Below are positions 23,604 to 32,285 of a DNA stretch of 64,000 nucleotides, piece after piece. Each line of letters opens with the position of its first letter. Positions within the stretch are counted from its first letter, which is position 1. The DNA comes from Flaviaestuariibacter flavus (GTDB lineage: Bacteria; Bacteroidota; Bacteroidia; Chitinophagales; Chitinophagaceae). The stretch covers positions 781,367 through 845,366 of the forward strand of contig NZ_SJZI01000042.1 in the NCBI RefSeq assembly GCF_004337505.1. Direction: 5' to 3'. Under the pieces are notes generated by a model that made no database searches, was not told the origin of the DNA, and was given only the letters and a program-made list of their open reading frames with translations. A program made the position numbers and the translations under genes.

Positions 23604-23610
23604 CAGCGTC

Positions 23611-25617
23611 TTATTCCACCCGCCTCAGCTTCAAATTCGTTACCGGCGCCACTATGAGCGGGAACTTCTCCACCGTCACGTTGCTCACGTCGAGACCGAA
23701 GCCGCGTTCCTCGGAGAGGCTCGCTTCCTTCAGCCAGAAGTGGAACTTCATGATCACGCGCTCGAAGAAGGGCAGCTCGTTGTCCTGGCTCAGGTATTTT
23801 TCCATCACGATGAACTGGAAGTCGCCCACCACCTTGTTGCGCTCGAGGCTCTCGTAGCGCGAGGTGATGTTCACTTCGCGGTTTTTTACCAGGTCTTCCA
23901 CCACCTTGCGGAACATCAGGTTGAGGCGCGGTTCCACACGGAATCCGAGGCGGAACTCTACCCGGATGATGTCGTTGGGAATGATGTGATCGACCTTGTA
24001 CTCGGTGGTGTACGGGTCGTCAAGCGTATCCACGTGCACGAACCAGTAGATGTCGGCACGCTTGGGTTTGCGGTTGAGGATGGAGTAGATGATTTTGTGC
24101 TCGATCTCGCGCGGGTTGTCGGCCGAGGTGAGATACACCAGGTGGGTGGAGAACTTGGGCACCGAACGGTCGTTGCTCAACTCCTGGATCTTGGGGATGT
24201 AGTGCTCGAGGCGGACGAATTCCACGTAGCGGTTCTTGATCTTGCGGGCCCGGAACCAGTCGAACATTACAAAGAACAGGAAGCCGGCCACGATCACCGT
24301 TACAAAGCCGCCGTGCGGAAACTTGTCGACGTTGCCCAGCAGAAAGGCGCCTTCGATGGTCAGGTAGATGGTGAGGTAGAGGTAGATAAAGACCGGCTTG
24401 ATGCGCCGCAGCACCAGGAAGTTGGCAAACAGGATCGAGGTGGCGATCATGCAGAGGGTGATGGCCAGGCCATAAGCCGCTTCCATGGAAGACGCCTTTT
24501 TGAAATAAAGCACGATACCGACGCAGCCCGTAAAAAGCATCAGGTTCACGCCGCCGATGTACACCTGGCCGCGTTCCTCGGTGGGGTACTTGATCTGGAG
24601 CTTGGGCCACAGGTTGAGGCGCATGGCTTCGGAGATGAGCGTATAGGACCCCGAGATAAGGGCCTGCGAGGCGATGATGGCCGCTGCCGTGGCGATGGTG
24701 ATGCCGAAGTAGAGAAACCACTCGGGCATGACGCCGTAGAAGGGGTTGAAGCCCTTTTCGATCATTTCAGGCGTGACTACAGCGCCCAGGATGCGCTTCA
24801 TGCTGCCCGTTGCCGGATCCTTGTAGAACCCGCTGAGCAGGTAAGCGCCCTGTCCCAGATAATTCAGGATCAGGCAGGTTTTTACGAAGATCCAGGAGTA
24901 GCGGATGTTCCATTTGCCACAGTGGCCGAGGTCGGAGTAAAGGGCTTCGGCACCCGTCGTACAGAGGAACACACCGCCCAGGATATAAAATCCCTTAGGT
25001 GTGCTGATCAGCAGCTTGATGCCATACCAGGGATTGAAGGCTTTGAAGATGTGCAGGTAGTCGGACAGGTGGTAAACGCCCAGCACCGCCAGGGTAAGGA
25101 ACCATACCGTCATGATCGGGCCGAAGAAGCGGCCGATAAAGGCGGAGCCGAACTGCTGCAGGAAGAAAAGTACCCCGAGGATGGCCAGCACGATGTAGAT
25201 GACCGTCCACTGGTTGATATCGTGCAGCGCCGGAACCTGTTTGAGACCTTCGATGGCCGACGTAACCGAGATGGGCGGGGTGATCATGCCGTCGGCGAGC
25301 AGGGCCGCGCCCCCGATCATGGCCGGCACCACCAGCCAGCGCTTGCGCCGCCGCACCAGGGCGAAGAGCGAGAAGATGCCCCCTTCCCCCCGGTTGTCGG
25401 CGCGGAGCGTGAGGATGACATATTTAATGGTGGTTTGCAGGGTCAGTGTCCAGATGATGAGGGAGAGCGCCCCCACAATCAGTTCTTCAGTGATGACCCG
25501 GCCGCTGGTGATGGCATTGAGTACGTAAAGCGGAGAGGTGCCGATGTCGCCATAAATAATACCGAGAGCAATGAGCAAGCCCCCGAGGGTTGCCCGGCTG
25601 TTGTGAGTTGAAGGCAT
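23611..25617 (-). CDS. kup: KUP/HAK/KT-family potassium transporter
   Basis: Inner-membrane K+/H+ symporter of 668 residues. The N-terminal signature LIALGIIYGDIGTSPLYVLN is diagnostic for the family. About twelve transmembrane helices follow (for example LIVGALSLIIWTLTLQTTIK, IIASQALISGSYTLISEAMR), then a cytoplasmic C-terminal domain of about 200 residues (HLVYLTSADNPREIEHKIIY). It is transcribed alone, upstream of nothing on the same strand in close range. Its right arm of the 230-bp repeat ends only 7 bases from the stop codon. Confidence 0.95.
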   Translation of the reverse strand: MPSTHNSRATLGGLLIALGIIYGDIGTSPLYVLNAITSGRVITEELIVGALSLIIWTLTLQTTIKYVILTLRADNRGEGGIFSLFALVRRRKRWLVVPAMIGGAALLADGMITPPISVTSAIEGLKQVPALHDINQWTVIYIVLAILGVLFFLQQFGSAFIGRFFGPIMTVWFLTLAVLGVYHLSDYLHIFKAFNPWYGIKLLISTPKGFYILGGVFLCTTGAEALYSDLGHCGKWNIRYSWIFVKTCLILNYLGQGAYLLSGFYKDPATGSMKRILGAVVTPEMIEKGFNPFYGVMPEWFLYFGITIATAAAIIASQALISGSYTLISEAMRLNLWPKLQIKYPTEERGQVYIGGVNLMLFTGCVGIVLYFKKASSMEAAYGLAITLCMIATSILFANFLVLRRIKPVFIYLYLTIYLTIEGAFLLGNVDKFPHGGFVTVIVAGFLFFVMFDWFRARKIKNRYVEFVRLEHYIPKIQELSNDRSVPKFSTHLVYLTSADNPREIEHKIIYSILNRKPKRADIYWFVHVDTLDDPYTTEYKVDHIIPNDIIRVEFRLGFRVEPRLNLMFRKVVEDLVKNREVNITSRYESLERNKVVGDFQFIVMEKYLSQDNELPFFERVIMKFHFWLKEASLSEERGFGLDVSNVTVEKFPLIVAPVTNLKLRRVE

Positions 25618-25765
25618 TGTTCCTTACGATTGGATTGAATCGTTTACTGCGGTAAAGGTAGCGGAAAGCAATGTTCAGCGGCTAAAAAGCAGCGCCGCCC
25701 GGGCCGCCTCCCGGAAAGGGCTTTGGCGGGCTCAACTTTAACTGCTTTTATCGGGTCCGAAACGC

Positions 25766-25773
25766 TAATTTTA
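25766..25773 (+). promoter_or_regulatory. Candidate -7 box
   Basis: TAATTTTA, the same octamer as at 7056 and 52919, in the context CGCTAATTTTA shared with 7056; 21 bases before the ATG at 25795. Confidence 0.4.
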
Positions 25774-25794
25774 AAGCGATTAAATTCCTTTTGC

Positions 25795-27318
25795 ATGCGC
25801 ATGACCCGTCTTCTGCTGCTGTTGCCCCTGTTGTGCTTCCTGGGTGCCGGGGCCCAGAAAATCGTCTACTCCGAGCCCGACCGCGACGAAACCCGCCGCA
25901 CCACCTTCGAGGTGATCGGTAAGGTCGGCCCTAACGTTCTTGTATATAAGAATATCCGGGCCCAGAGTTTTATTTCGGCCTACGACAACGATATGAAGCC
26001 GGTAGGGAAGGAGCGGCAGGATTACCTCCCCGAAGACCGGCTCATCAACGTCGACTTCTTTCCCTACACCGACCACGCCTGGGTGATCTACGAATACCAG
26101 AAAAAGAACGTGGTGTATTGCGAGGCGGTGAAGGTGGATGCTCTCGGTAAGAAAGTATCCGATGTGCGCCTTGTGGATACGGCCCATATCTCGATCACCA
26201 CCAACAACAAGATCTACTCGGTTATTTCTTCGGAAGACAAGAACCGCCTGATGGTGTTCAAGATCAACTCGCGTAACAAGAACCGCTACGTGCTCAGCAC
26301 GCTGCTGCTCGACCGCGACCTGGGCGAGCTGGGCCGCAGCCGCCACACCATCCCGATGGAAGACCGCGACGATAACCTCGGTGAGTTCCGCCTCGACAAC
26401 GATGGCGGCCTCGTGTTTGCCCGCTTTACCCGCGTCAACAACGACAATATCAGCCAGGCAAGCCTCCTGTGGAAGCCCGCCGGCTCCGACTCGCTTTACA
26501 CCACCGAAATCAGGATCGACAAGGACAAGATGTTCCTCGACGAGCTGCACATCAAGGTGGATAACCCCAACAAGCGTTACTTCCTGACCTCTTTCTATTA
26601 CACGAAGCGCCGCGGCAATATTGAAGGCTTTTACTTCTACGTGTGGGACGGCACCACGCAGAAAGTGGCCCTCGAGCGGGCGGTGGCTTTGGGCGACGAG
26701 CTGCGCCGCGATGCGCGCGGCGATGCTTCTCCGAAGATGGCCTTCAACGATTATTTCATCCGCAACATCATCGTGAAGAAGGATGGCGGCTTTATCATCG
26801 GCTCGGAAGCCTACTATACCACCTCGCGCCTCAACAACTGGAACCGCTGGGATTACCTCTATGGCCCTCCGTACGGCGGCGGCTATGGTTATTACAGCTA
26901 TTCGCCCTATAATAACTGGTACTGGCGCAACCGCGCCAACACGGCCGCCGTGCGTTACCACGCCGATAACATCACCATCCTCAGCTTCGACCCCGCCGGC
27001 GGGCTGCAGTGGAGCAACGTGATTCACAAGGAGCAGTTTGACGACGATTCGGACGACGCCCTTTCCTACCAGGTGATGAACACCGGCGGCGCCCTGCACT
27101 TCCTCTTCAACCAGGACGAAAAGCGGGTGCAGCTGCTCAACGACTATGTGCTTTCGCCCGACGGCGCCATGAACCGCAACCCCACCCTGAAGAACCTTGA
27201 CCGCAACTTCGACTTCCTGCCGCGGTATGGCAAACAGGTGGCGGCGCGGACATTCATCGTGCCTTGTTACTATCGCAACTATATTTGCTTTGCGAAAGTT
27301 GAATACCCCAATCCATAA
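25795..27318 (+). CDS. Secreted protein of unknown function
   Basis: Exported protein of 507 residues that I cannot place in a family. Signal peptide MRMTRLLLLLPLLCFLGAGA, then a soluble beta-rich protein with repeated short units (for example FFPYTDHAWVIYEYQKKNVV, NKIYSVISSEDKNRLMVFKI, LQWSNVIHKEQFDDDSDDAL), perhaps a beta-propeller. Around residue 355-380 is a Gly/Tyr-rich insert (YGPPYGGGYGYYSYSPYNNW). It is followed after 3 bases by a membrane-protein gene, so the two are probably co-expressed. Start chosen at the first of two close ATGs with a good signal peptide. Confidence 0.6.
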   Translation: MRMTRLLLLLPLLCFLGAGAQKIVYSEPDRDETRRTTFEVIGKVGPNVLVYKNIRAQSFISAYDNDMKPVGKERQDYLPEDRLINVDFFPYTDHAWVIYEYQKKNVVYCEAVKVDALGKKVSDVRLVDTAHISITTNNKIYSVISSEDKNRLMVFKINSRNKNRYVLSTLLLDRDLGELGRSRHTIPMEDRDDNLGEFRLDNDGGLVFARFTRVNNDNISQASLLWKPAGSDSLYTTEIRIDKDKMFLDELHIKVDNPNKRYFLTSFYYTKRRGNIEGFYFYVWDGTTQKVALERAVALGDELRRDARGDASPKMAFNDYFIRNIIVKKDGGFIIGSEAYYTTSRLNNWNRWDYLYGPPYGGGYGYYSYSPYNNWYWRNRANTAAVRYHADNITILSFDPAGGLQWSNVIHKEQFDDDSDDALSYQVMNTGGALHFLFNQDEKRVQLLNDYVLSPDGAMNRNPTLKNLDRNFDFLPRYGKQVAARTFIVPCYYRNYICFAKVEYPNP

Positions 27319-27321
27319 TCC

Positions 27322-28305
27322 TTGATCGCCCTATTTAAACAAAAAGCGCCCGGAACGATCGCCATCCTGTTCATCGCCGGGCTCCTGCTGAAGCTGCCGC
27401 TGTTTACCCAAACGGCCCTGCTGACGGCTCCCACCGATGGCCCGATGTTCCGCCCCCTTGCCGACTGGATCGGGCGTGGCTATGCGGCGGCACCCGGCGC
27501 GCTCGCCTTTGTGCTGCTGTTTGCCGGTGCACTGATACTGAATTCCGCGGTGAATCAATACCGCATGACGAGCCGGCAGACCTTTCTGCCCGCGCTGTCG
27601 TACCTGCTCATCACCTCGCTGGTGCCGGAGTGGAGCTTCCTGTCGGCGCCGCTTTGCGCTGCGCTGCTCCTGGAGCTCGCCTTTGTGCTCACCCTGCGGC
27701 TTTACGGGGCGCAGAACGCGAGCGGGCGCATCTTCAACATCGGGCTGCTCACCGGGCTTGCAGGTTTCTTTTACCCGCCGGCACTGCTATTCGGGGGCAT
27801 CGCCCTGCTCGGGCTGATGGTGCTGCGCCCGCTGCGCGTTAATGAATTGTTTCTCCTGCTGCTCGGCGTGCTCACACCTACCTATTTCTATGCGATCGTT
27901 CTCTTTCTGTACGATCGCCTCCAATGGAAAATGCTGGTTCCGCAACTGCACTTCGAGGTGATCGAGCGGCCTGCATCCTATACGGTGCTTGGCGCCATCG
28001 TGCTCCTGGTAATGCCCTTCCTGCTGGGATCGTACTATGTGCAGGCAAGCCTGCGCAAGATGCTCATCCAAGCCCGCAAAAACTGGAGCCTCGTGCTCTT
28101 CTGGCTGCTGCTGGCGGTGGGTATTCCCTTTCTTGGCAATAGCGGGCAATACACACCCTGGCTGCTGGTGGCCGCGCCGCTGGCGGCGTTCCACGCCTGC
28201 GCCTTTCTTTACCCATCGCGCAACTGGGTGTCGCTGCTGCTGTTCTTCGTGATCCTTATGTATATCCTCGCACTCCAGTATGGGATTGCGATGGTGCGGA
28301 AATGA
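27322..28305 (+). CDS. Polytopic membrane protein (DUF6427-like)
   Basis: Membrane protein of 327 residues with about nine hydrophobic helices (PGTIAILFIAGLLLKLPLFT, LAFVLLFAGALILNSAVNQY, LGAIVLLVMPFLLGSYYVQA, WVSLLLFFVILMYILALQYG). The N-terminus MIALFKQKAPGT and overall pattern fit a Bacteroidota-specific family I know as DUF6427; function unknown. It must start at TTG (27322), 3 bases after the previous stop, because no ATG is available before the first helix. Transcription into the following purQ region is possible but a separate purQ promoter is visible. Confidence 0.65.
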   Translation: MIALFKQKAPGTIAILFIAGLLLKLPLFTQTALLTAPTDGPMFRPLADWIGRGYAAAPGALAFVLLFAGALILNSAVNQYRMTSRQTFLPALSYLLITSLVPEWSFLSAPLCAALLLELAFVLTLRLYGAQNASGRIFNIGLLTGLAGFFYPPALLFGGIALLGLMVLRPLRVNELFLLLLGVLTPTYFYAIVLFLYDRLQWKMLVPQLHFEVIERPASYTVLGAIVLLVMPFLLGSYYVQASLRKMLIQARKNWSLVLFWLLLAVGIPFLGNSGQYTPWLLVAAPLAAFHACAFLYPSRNWVSLLLFFVILMYILALQYGIAMVRK

Positions 28306-28311
28306 ACTTCC

Positions 28312-28391
28312 GGGTTCTGGGGTTTTAGGGTTCTGAGGTTGGTTCTGTAGCCGCACCTTTAAACCATAGAACTCCAGAACCCTAGAACCTC
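28312..28391. repeat. Inverted gttctagggttctg phrase repeat
   Basis: Left part (28312-28347) ggttctggggttttagggtt and more; right part (28360-28391) agaactccagaaccctagaa in opposite sense. The same phrase family occurs at 47269-47310. It fills the gap between the membrane protein and purQ. Confidence 0.65.
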
Positions 28392-28405
28392 CGCCCCTTC
28401 CTTCG

Positions 28406-28413
28406 TATCTTTG
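28406..28413 (+). promoter_or_regulatory. Candidate -7 box of purQ
   Basis: TATCTTTG, an exact TAnnTTTG match, 21 bases before the purQ ATG and directly after the phrase repeat. No convincing -33 element. Confidence 0.5.
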
Positions 28414-28434
28414 CGGCTCAAACAACCCTTATCT

Positions 28435-29115
28435 ATGAAATTCGGTGTCGTTGTCTTCCCCGGCTCCAACTGCGATCGCGATATGTATGATGCCCTGGTG
28501 CATGACCTTGGCCAGGAGTGCGTTATGCTCTGGCACAAGGACAGCGACCTTTCGGCCTTCGGTCCCGACGATTGCATCGTTCTCCCCGGTGGCTTTTCAT
28601 ACGGCGATTATCTCCGGACCGGTGCCATCGCCCGCTTCAGCCCCATCATGGCCAGCGTGATGGAGCACGCGAAGCGCGGAGGCAAGGTGCTGGGCGTATG
28701 CAACGGCTTCCAGATCCTCTGCGAAAGCCACCTGCTGCCCGGCGCCCTGCTGCGCAACAACAACCAGCAATACGTTTGCCGCAACCTTCATATAAAGAAT
28801 GCCGCCGGCTCGGTGTACCAGATTCCCATCGCGCATGGTGAGGGCCGCTACTATGCCGACGAGGCCACACTCGACGCCCTCGAAGCAAACGGCCAGGTGC
28901 TGTTCCGCTATTGCGATGCGGAAGGCAACCTCACCCCGGAGGCCAACCCGAACGGCTCGATGCGCAACATCGCGGGCATCTGCAACGAAGGCCGCAACGT
29001 GTTCGGCATGATGCCGCACCCCGAGCGGGCCTGCTCATTTGCGCTGGGCAACACCGATGGACGTAAGATCTTCGGTGAGTTGTTTTCGGCTTTGCAGGAA
29101 GCGGTTACCGTCTAA
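28435..29115 (+). CDS. purQ: Phosphoribosylformylglycinamidine synthase, glutaminase subunit
   Basis: Class I glutamine amidotransferase subunit (226 residues) that supplies ammonia to PurL in the fourth step of purine synthesis. N-terminus [20 protein letters not shown] is characteristic; the nucleophile Cys is in [20 protein letters not shown] and the catalytic His-x-Glu in [11 protein letters not shown]. No purL or purS is adjacent. Short upstream in-frame sequence is excluded because it lies inside the promoter region. Confidence 0.94.
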   Translation: MKFGVVVFPGSNCDRDMYDALVHDLGQECVMLWHKDSDLSAFGPDDCIVLPGGFSYGDYLRTGAIARFSPIMASVMEHAKRGGKVLGVCNGFQILCESHLLPGALLRNNNQQYVCRNLHIKNAAGSVYQIPIAHGEGRYYADEATLDALEANGQVLFRYCDAEGNLTPEANPNGSMRNIAGICNEGRNVFGMMPHPERACSFALGNTDGRKIFGELFSALQEAVTV

Positions 29116-29205
29116 AGCTTTATTGACGGGACCTCGTTCGTGCGCTGCAAGTCTTAACAAATCGAAATTCATTTATCACCGAATTTTGATGTTCAACAAC
29201 CCGGT

Positions 29206-29652
29206 ATGAAAAATCTTTTACTCGCACTGGCCCTCCTTGTGGGCGTTGCCGCATCGGCGCAAAACCCGGTGAGCTGGACCTTTACCACCAAAAAGCTCAA
29301 CGACAAAACCTACGAGGTTCATATGACGGCCACGATTCAGAAAGGCTGGCACCTCTACGCACAAGCGCAGCCGAAGGATGCCATTGCGCAACCGACGTCA
29401 TTCAGTTTCAACAAGAACCCGCTGCTCAACTTCGAAGGCAAAGTGAAGGAAGTGGGCAAACTGGAAAAATTCCGCGATAAGGTGCTGGATGTTTCTGCCA
29501 ACCAGTTCAGCAACCGCGTCGACTTCGTGCAGGTGGTGAAGCTGAAGGCGAAGGCGAAGACCGCGGTCACGGGCAGCCTCGAGTTCCAGACCTGTAACGA
29601 CGAGAAGTGCCTGCCGCCGAAAAACGTTCCGTTTACCATCAACCTGAATTAA
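29206..29652 (+). CDS. Stand-alone DsbD N-terminal (thiol reductase alpha) domain protein
   Basis: Exported protein of 148 residues: signal MKNLLLALALLVGVAASAQ and a complete nDsbD-type immunoglobulin-like domain. The redox pair C130/C135 lies in QTCNDEKCLPPKNVPF, the classical active site that receives electrons from the DsbD membrane domain and passes them to periplasmic partners. It is followed 95 bp later by a full DsbD gene whose own N-terminal domain lacks these cysteines. A hairpin with T run lies between them. Inference: this protein supplies the missing function. Confidence 0.85.
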   Translation: MKNLLLALALLVGVAASAQNPVSWTFTTKKLNDKTYEVHMTATIQKGWHLYAQAQPKDAIAQPTSFSFNKNPLLNFEGKVKEVGKLEKFRDKVLDVSANQFSNRVDFVQVVKLKAKAKTAVTGSLEFQTCNDEKCLPPKNVPFTINLN

Positions 29653-29701
29653 GCCGGCTAACGGACCAACACGCACGCTAACTGGATTTATACTTGTTTT
29701 G

Positions 29702-29729
29702 CAAACGGATTTCTGATGAAGTCCGTTTG
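29702..29729 (+). terminator. Hairpin with T run between the two DsbD genes
   Basis: Stem CAAACGGATTTC / GAAGTCCGTTTG (12 bp with one G.T) with loop TGAT, followed by TCTTTTT. It could end or attenuate the first transcript. Confidence 0.65.
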
Positions 29730-29747
29730 TCTTTTTAACTACCGTGT

Positions 29748-31682
29748 ATGCCGCACCTGCGCCGCCTTCTTTTTGTACTGATAACGCTCTTTTCTGTATC
29801 CGTTGCACTGGGCCAGACCGCGCCCTTCAAGTGGGAGGCCAGCGCCCGCCGTACCGCGCCCAATGCCTACGAGCTGCAGTTTAAAACGGCAGGCGCCAAC
29901 GGCTGGGAGCTGTACCAGCCCGAACAGGCCAACGTGCGGGATGTGGTCTTTGCCGAACTGGTGTTGAACGACAGCTCCATCAAAGCCTCCCCGGTTATCG
30001 CGGCGGGGCCGTCCGGCAGCTTTGTGAAAAGCCCGGTTTTCGATGGCGCCCAGGTGGCCGTCAGCCGCGGGCCGGCGCAATGGCGGGCAACCATCCAATT
30101 CAGCGGTGCGGTGCCCGCCCGCCTTGCCGGGAAGCTGCTCTATACGTACGGTCGCAACGACGAACTTTACCCGGGCACGGAAGCCGCTTTCTCGGTGGCG
30201 CTCGAAGGCGGCGTGTCGGCTGCCAACCGCATCCTGATCCCCTCTATCGACATCAATAAGCCCGTATCGCCCTGCGGCGATGAAAGCACCGCCAATCAAA
30301 GCGCCTGGAGCATTTTCTTCATCGGCCTGGGCGCCGGCTTGCTGGCCCTGCTTTTTCCCTGCATCTTCCCGCTGATCCCGCTGACGGTTTCTTTCTTCAC
30401 CAAGCGGGCGCCCACGCGGCGCAAAGGCGTGCGCAACGCTTTTTTCTACGGCTTCTCCATTTTTATCATCTATACCGCGCTGAGCCTGCCCTTCCATCTT
30501 TTCCAGGTCCGGCCCGAGGTGCTCAATAATATCTCCACCAATGTGCCGCTGAACCTGGCGTTTTTCGTGGTGTTCGTCGTGTTTGCCATTTCCTTTTTCG
30601 GTGCCTTTGAGATCACCCTGCCCAGCGGGCTTGCCAACCGCGTTGATTCCAAGTCGGGGGCAAGCGATATCTGGGGTATCTTTTTCATGGCGCTCACGCT
30701 CACCATCGTTTCATTCTCCTGCACCAGCGGTATCCTGGGCGCGCTCATCGCCGGCTCGCTCAGCGGCTCCAACGCTGCCTGGCAGCTCACCGCAGGAATG
30801 GCGGGTTTCGGCCTTGGCCTCGGCCTTCCATTTGTATTGTTCGCGCTCTTCCCGGGCTGGCTGCAATCGATGCCGCGCAGCGGTGGCTGGATGACCGAGC
30901 TCAAGGTGGTGTTCGGATTCATCGAGCTCGCCATGGCCATCAAGTTCTTATCGAATGCCGACCTGGTGAAGCACTGGGGCCTGTTGCCGCGCGAGGTGTT
31001 CCTCGCCTCCTGGGCACTGATCGGTATCTGCATCGTGGTGTACCTGCTCGGCCTCCTGCGCAAAACCCCGCGGCCGAAAATGGGGCCGGTGCGGCTGGTC
31101 TTTGTCACCATCTTCGCGGCCATCACCGTGTATATCATCCCGGGCCTGTTCAACGTGCCAAGCGCCGGGCTGACGCTGATCAGCGGATTTCCGCCGCCGC
31201 TTACCTATAGCATCTACAAGCCACACGCGGCGCTGGCCCATGCGGTAAAGCCGCTGCACAACGATTACGAAGGCGCCCTGCGTCGTGCCCGCGCCGAAGG
31301 CAAGCCGGTGCTCATCGACTTCACGGGCTGGGCCTGCGTCAACTGCCGGCGCATGGAGGAGCGCGTGTGGACCGACCCCGCCGTTGCCGCATATATGAAG
31401 GATAGCTTTGTGGTGGTGTCGCTGTATGTAGACGAGCGCCGCACGCTGCCCGCCGCCGAGCAGCAGGAATATACCGCCCGCCGCGGCGATAAGCGCGATA
31501 TCACCACCGTCGGCGATAAATGGGCCACCTTCCAGTCGGAGAACTTCTTCGCCGTATCGCAGCCGCAGTACGCCATTATCAGCCCCGACGAGCGTGCGCT
31601 TACCCGGCCCAAGACCTACACGCAGGATCCGAAGGACTTCCTCGGGTGGCTTCGCTGCGGCCTGGAAGCGTTCCGTAAATAG
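29748..31682 (+). CDS. dsbD: Thiol:disulfide interchange protein DsbD-like, with degenerate N-terminal domain
   Basis: Protein of 644 residues that would carry electrons from cytoplasmic thioredoxin to the periplasm. Order: signal peptide (1-23), N-terminal domain (24-160), eight-helix membrane domain with the redox pair C205 (LFPCIFPLIPLTVSFFTKRA) and C325 (FSCTSGILGALIAGS), and a C-terminal thioredoxin domain with C530-V-N-C533 (GWACVNCRRMEERVW). In the N-terminal domain the site that should hold two Cys reads LLYTYGRNDELYPGTE (about 131-145): both Cys are gone. The stand-alone upstream protein keeps them. Confidence 0.9.
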   Translation: MPHLRRLLFVLITLFSVSVALGQTAPFKWEASARRTAPNAYELQFKTAGANGWELYQPEQANVRDVVFAELVLNDSSIKASPVIAAGPSGSFVKSPVFDGAQVAVSRGPAQWRATIQFSGAVPARLAGKLLYTYGRNDELYPGTEAAFSVALEGGVSAANRILIPSIDINKPVSPCGDESTANQSAWSIFFIGLGAGLLALLFPCIFPLIPLTVSFFTKRAPTRRKGVRNAFFYGFSIFIIYTALSLPFHLFQVRPEVLNNISTNVPLNLAFFVVFVVFAISFFGAFEITLPSGLANRVDSKSGASDIWGIFFMALTLTIVSFSCTSGILGALIAGSLSGSNAAWQLTAGMAGFGLGLGLPFVLFALFPGWLQSMPRSGGWMTELKVVFGFIELAMAIKFLSNADLVKHWGLLPREVFLASWALIGICIVVYLLGLLRKTPRPKMGPVRLVFVTIFAAITVYIIPGLFNVPSAGLTLISGFPPPLTYSIYKPHAALAHAVKPLHNDYEGALRRARAEGKPVLIDFTGWACVNCRRMEERVWTDPAVAAYMKDSFVVVSLYVDERRTLPAAEQQEYTARRGDKRDITTVGDKWATFQSENFFAVSQPQYAIISPDERALTRPKTYTQDPKDFLGWLRCGLEAFRK

Positions 31683-31694
31683 CGATACCGTCCT

Positions 31695-31736
31695 GCATAT
31701 AAAAAGGCCTCCCCATCGGGAGGCCTTTTTATATGC
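31695..31736. terminator. Bidirectional terminator
   Basis: Perfect 19-bp stem from 31695-31713 and 31718-31736 with loop CATC; core AAAAAGGCCTCCC / GGGAGGCCTTTTT. It separates the convergent dsbD and T9SS-CTD-like genes and can act on both strands. Confidence 0.9.
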
Positions 31737-31738
31737 GG

Positions 31739-32047
31739 TTATCTGGGTTCTTTTTCTTTCGTAAACCAGGTTTCGGCAAGTGCCGGATCGTTGGTGCGTA
31801 ACAGGTAGCGGCCGGGTGGGAGGGTGCTGATGGAAAAGCGCAGGAGGCTGCCGGGTGCCGTGGAAATGGTGCGTACCGTAGATCCATCGCCATCGATGAT
31901 GCGCACGATCGTGACGCGGTGGCTTTCCGGTGCTTCGATGCTGAGGACCTGGCGGGCCGTGTTGACGTGCGCGGCTGTAGTCACCGCCTGGCCCTGCGCT
32001 GCCGTTACCAAGAGGAAAGCGAGGAATAAAAGTAGAATCGTTCTCAT
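31739..32047 (-). CDS. Small secreted protein consisting of a T9SS-type C-terminal domain
   Basis: Protein of 102 residues: a signal peptide (MRTILLLFLAFLLVTAAQGQ) and then a segment that reads like a type A sorting domain of the type IX secretion system: RVTIVRIIDGDGSTVRTIST, then STLPPGRYLLRTNDPALAET ending WFTKEKEPR. In cargo proteins this domain follows a large passenger; here there is none. It may be a decoy, a minimal surface protein, a truncated cargo remnant or an Ig-like domain that only resembles the CTD. The gene is divergent from blaI, 238 bp away. Confidence 0.6.
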   Translation of the reverse strand: MRTILLLFLAFLLVTAAQGQAVTTAAHVNTARQVLSIEAPESHRVTIVRIIDGDGSTVRTISTAPGSLLRFSISTLPPGRYLLRTNDPALAETWFTKEKEPR

Positions 32048-32224
32048 ACGGTTGGATTTACTGGTTAAAACTAGTGAAGGCTGCCGGCTTGCCACAGCGG
32101 GAAACTACCCGTTTTTGCCGCGTAGCTTTCCGGCCACCCCCTTCAAATGCAGCAAAAAAGTGACCAATCCGGAGCGCCTGCCGCCCGTCACCGCCATTTG
32201 TCCGCTCGTGGAGCCCGGTCGCCG

Positions 32225-32262
32225 CTACTAATTCATTAGTTGAACTCCTAATCGATTAGTAG
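32225..32262. promoter_or_regulatory. Candidate BlaI operator, two palindromes
   Basis: First palindrome ACTAATTCATTAGT (32227-32240) and second CTAATCGATTAG (32248-32259), with centres 20 bp apart, about two helical turns. The outer arms CTACTAAT and ATTAGTAG are also mutual inverted repeats. It lies 24 bp before the blaI ATG, as expected for autoregulation by a BlaI/MecI repressor. Confidence 0.7.
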
Positions 32263-32285
32263 TAGGTTTATCAAAACGTTTACTG

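Noticed and set aside
23512..25611. 699-codon plus-strand open frame opposite kup
   Set aside because: His/Asp/Gly-rich antisense artefact of the Kup coding sequence; it begins inside an intergenic repeat.
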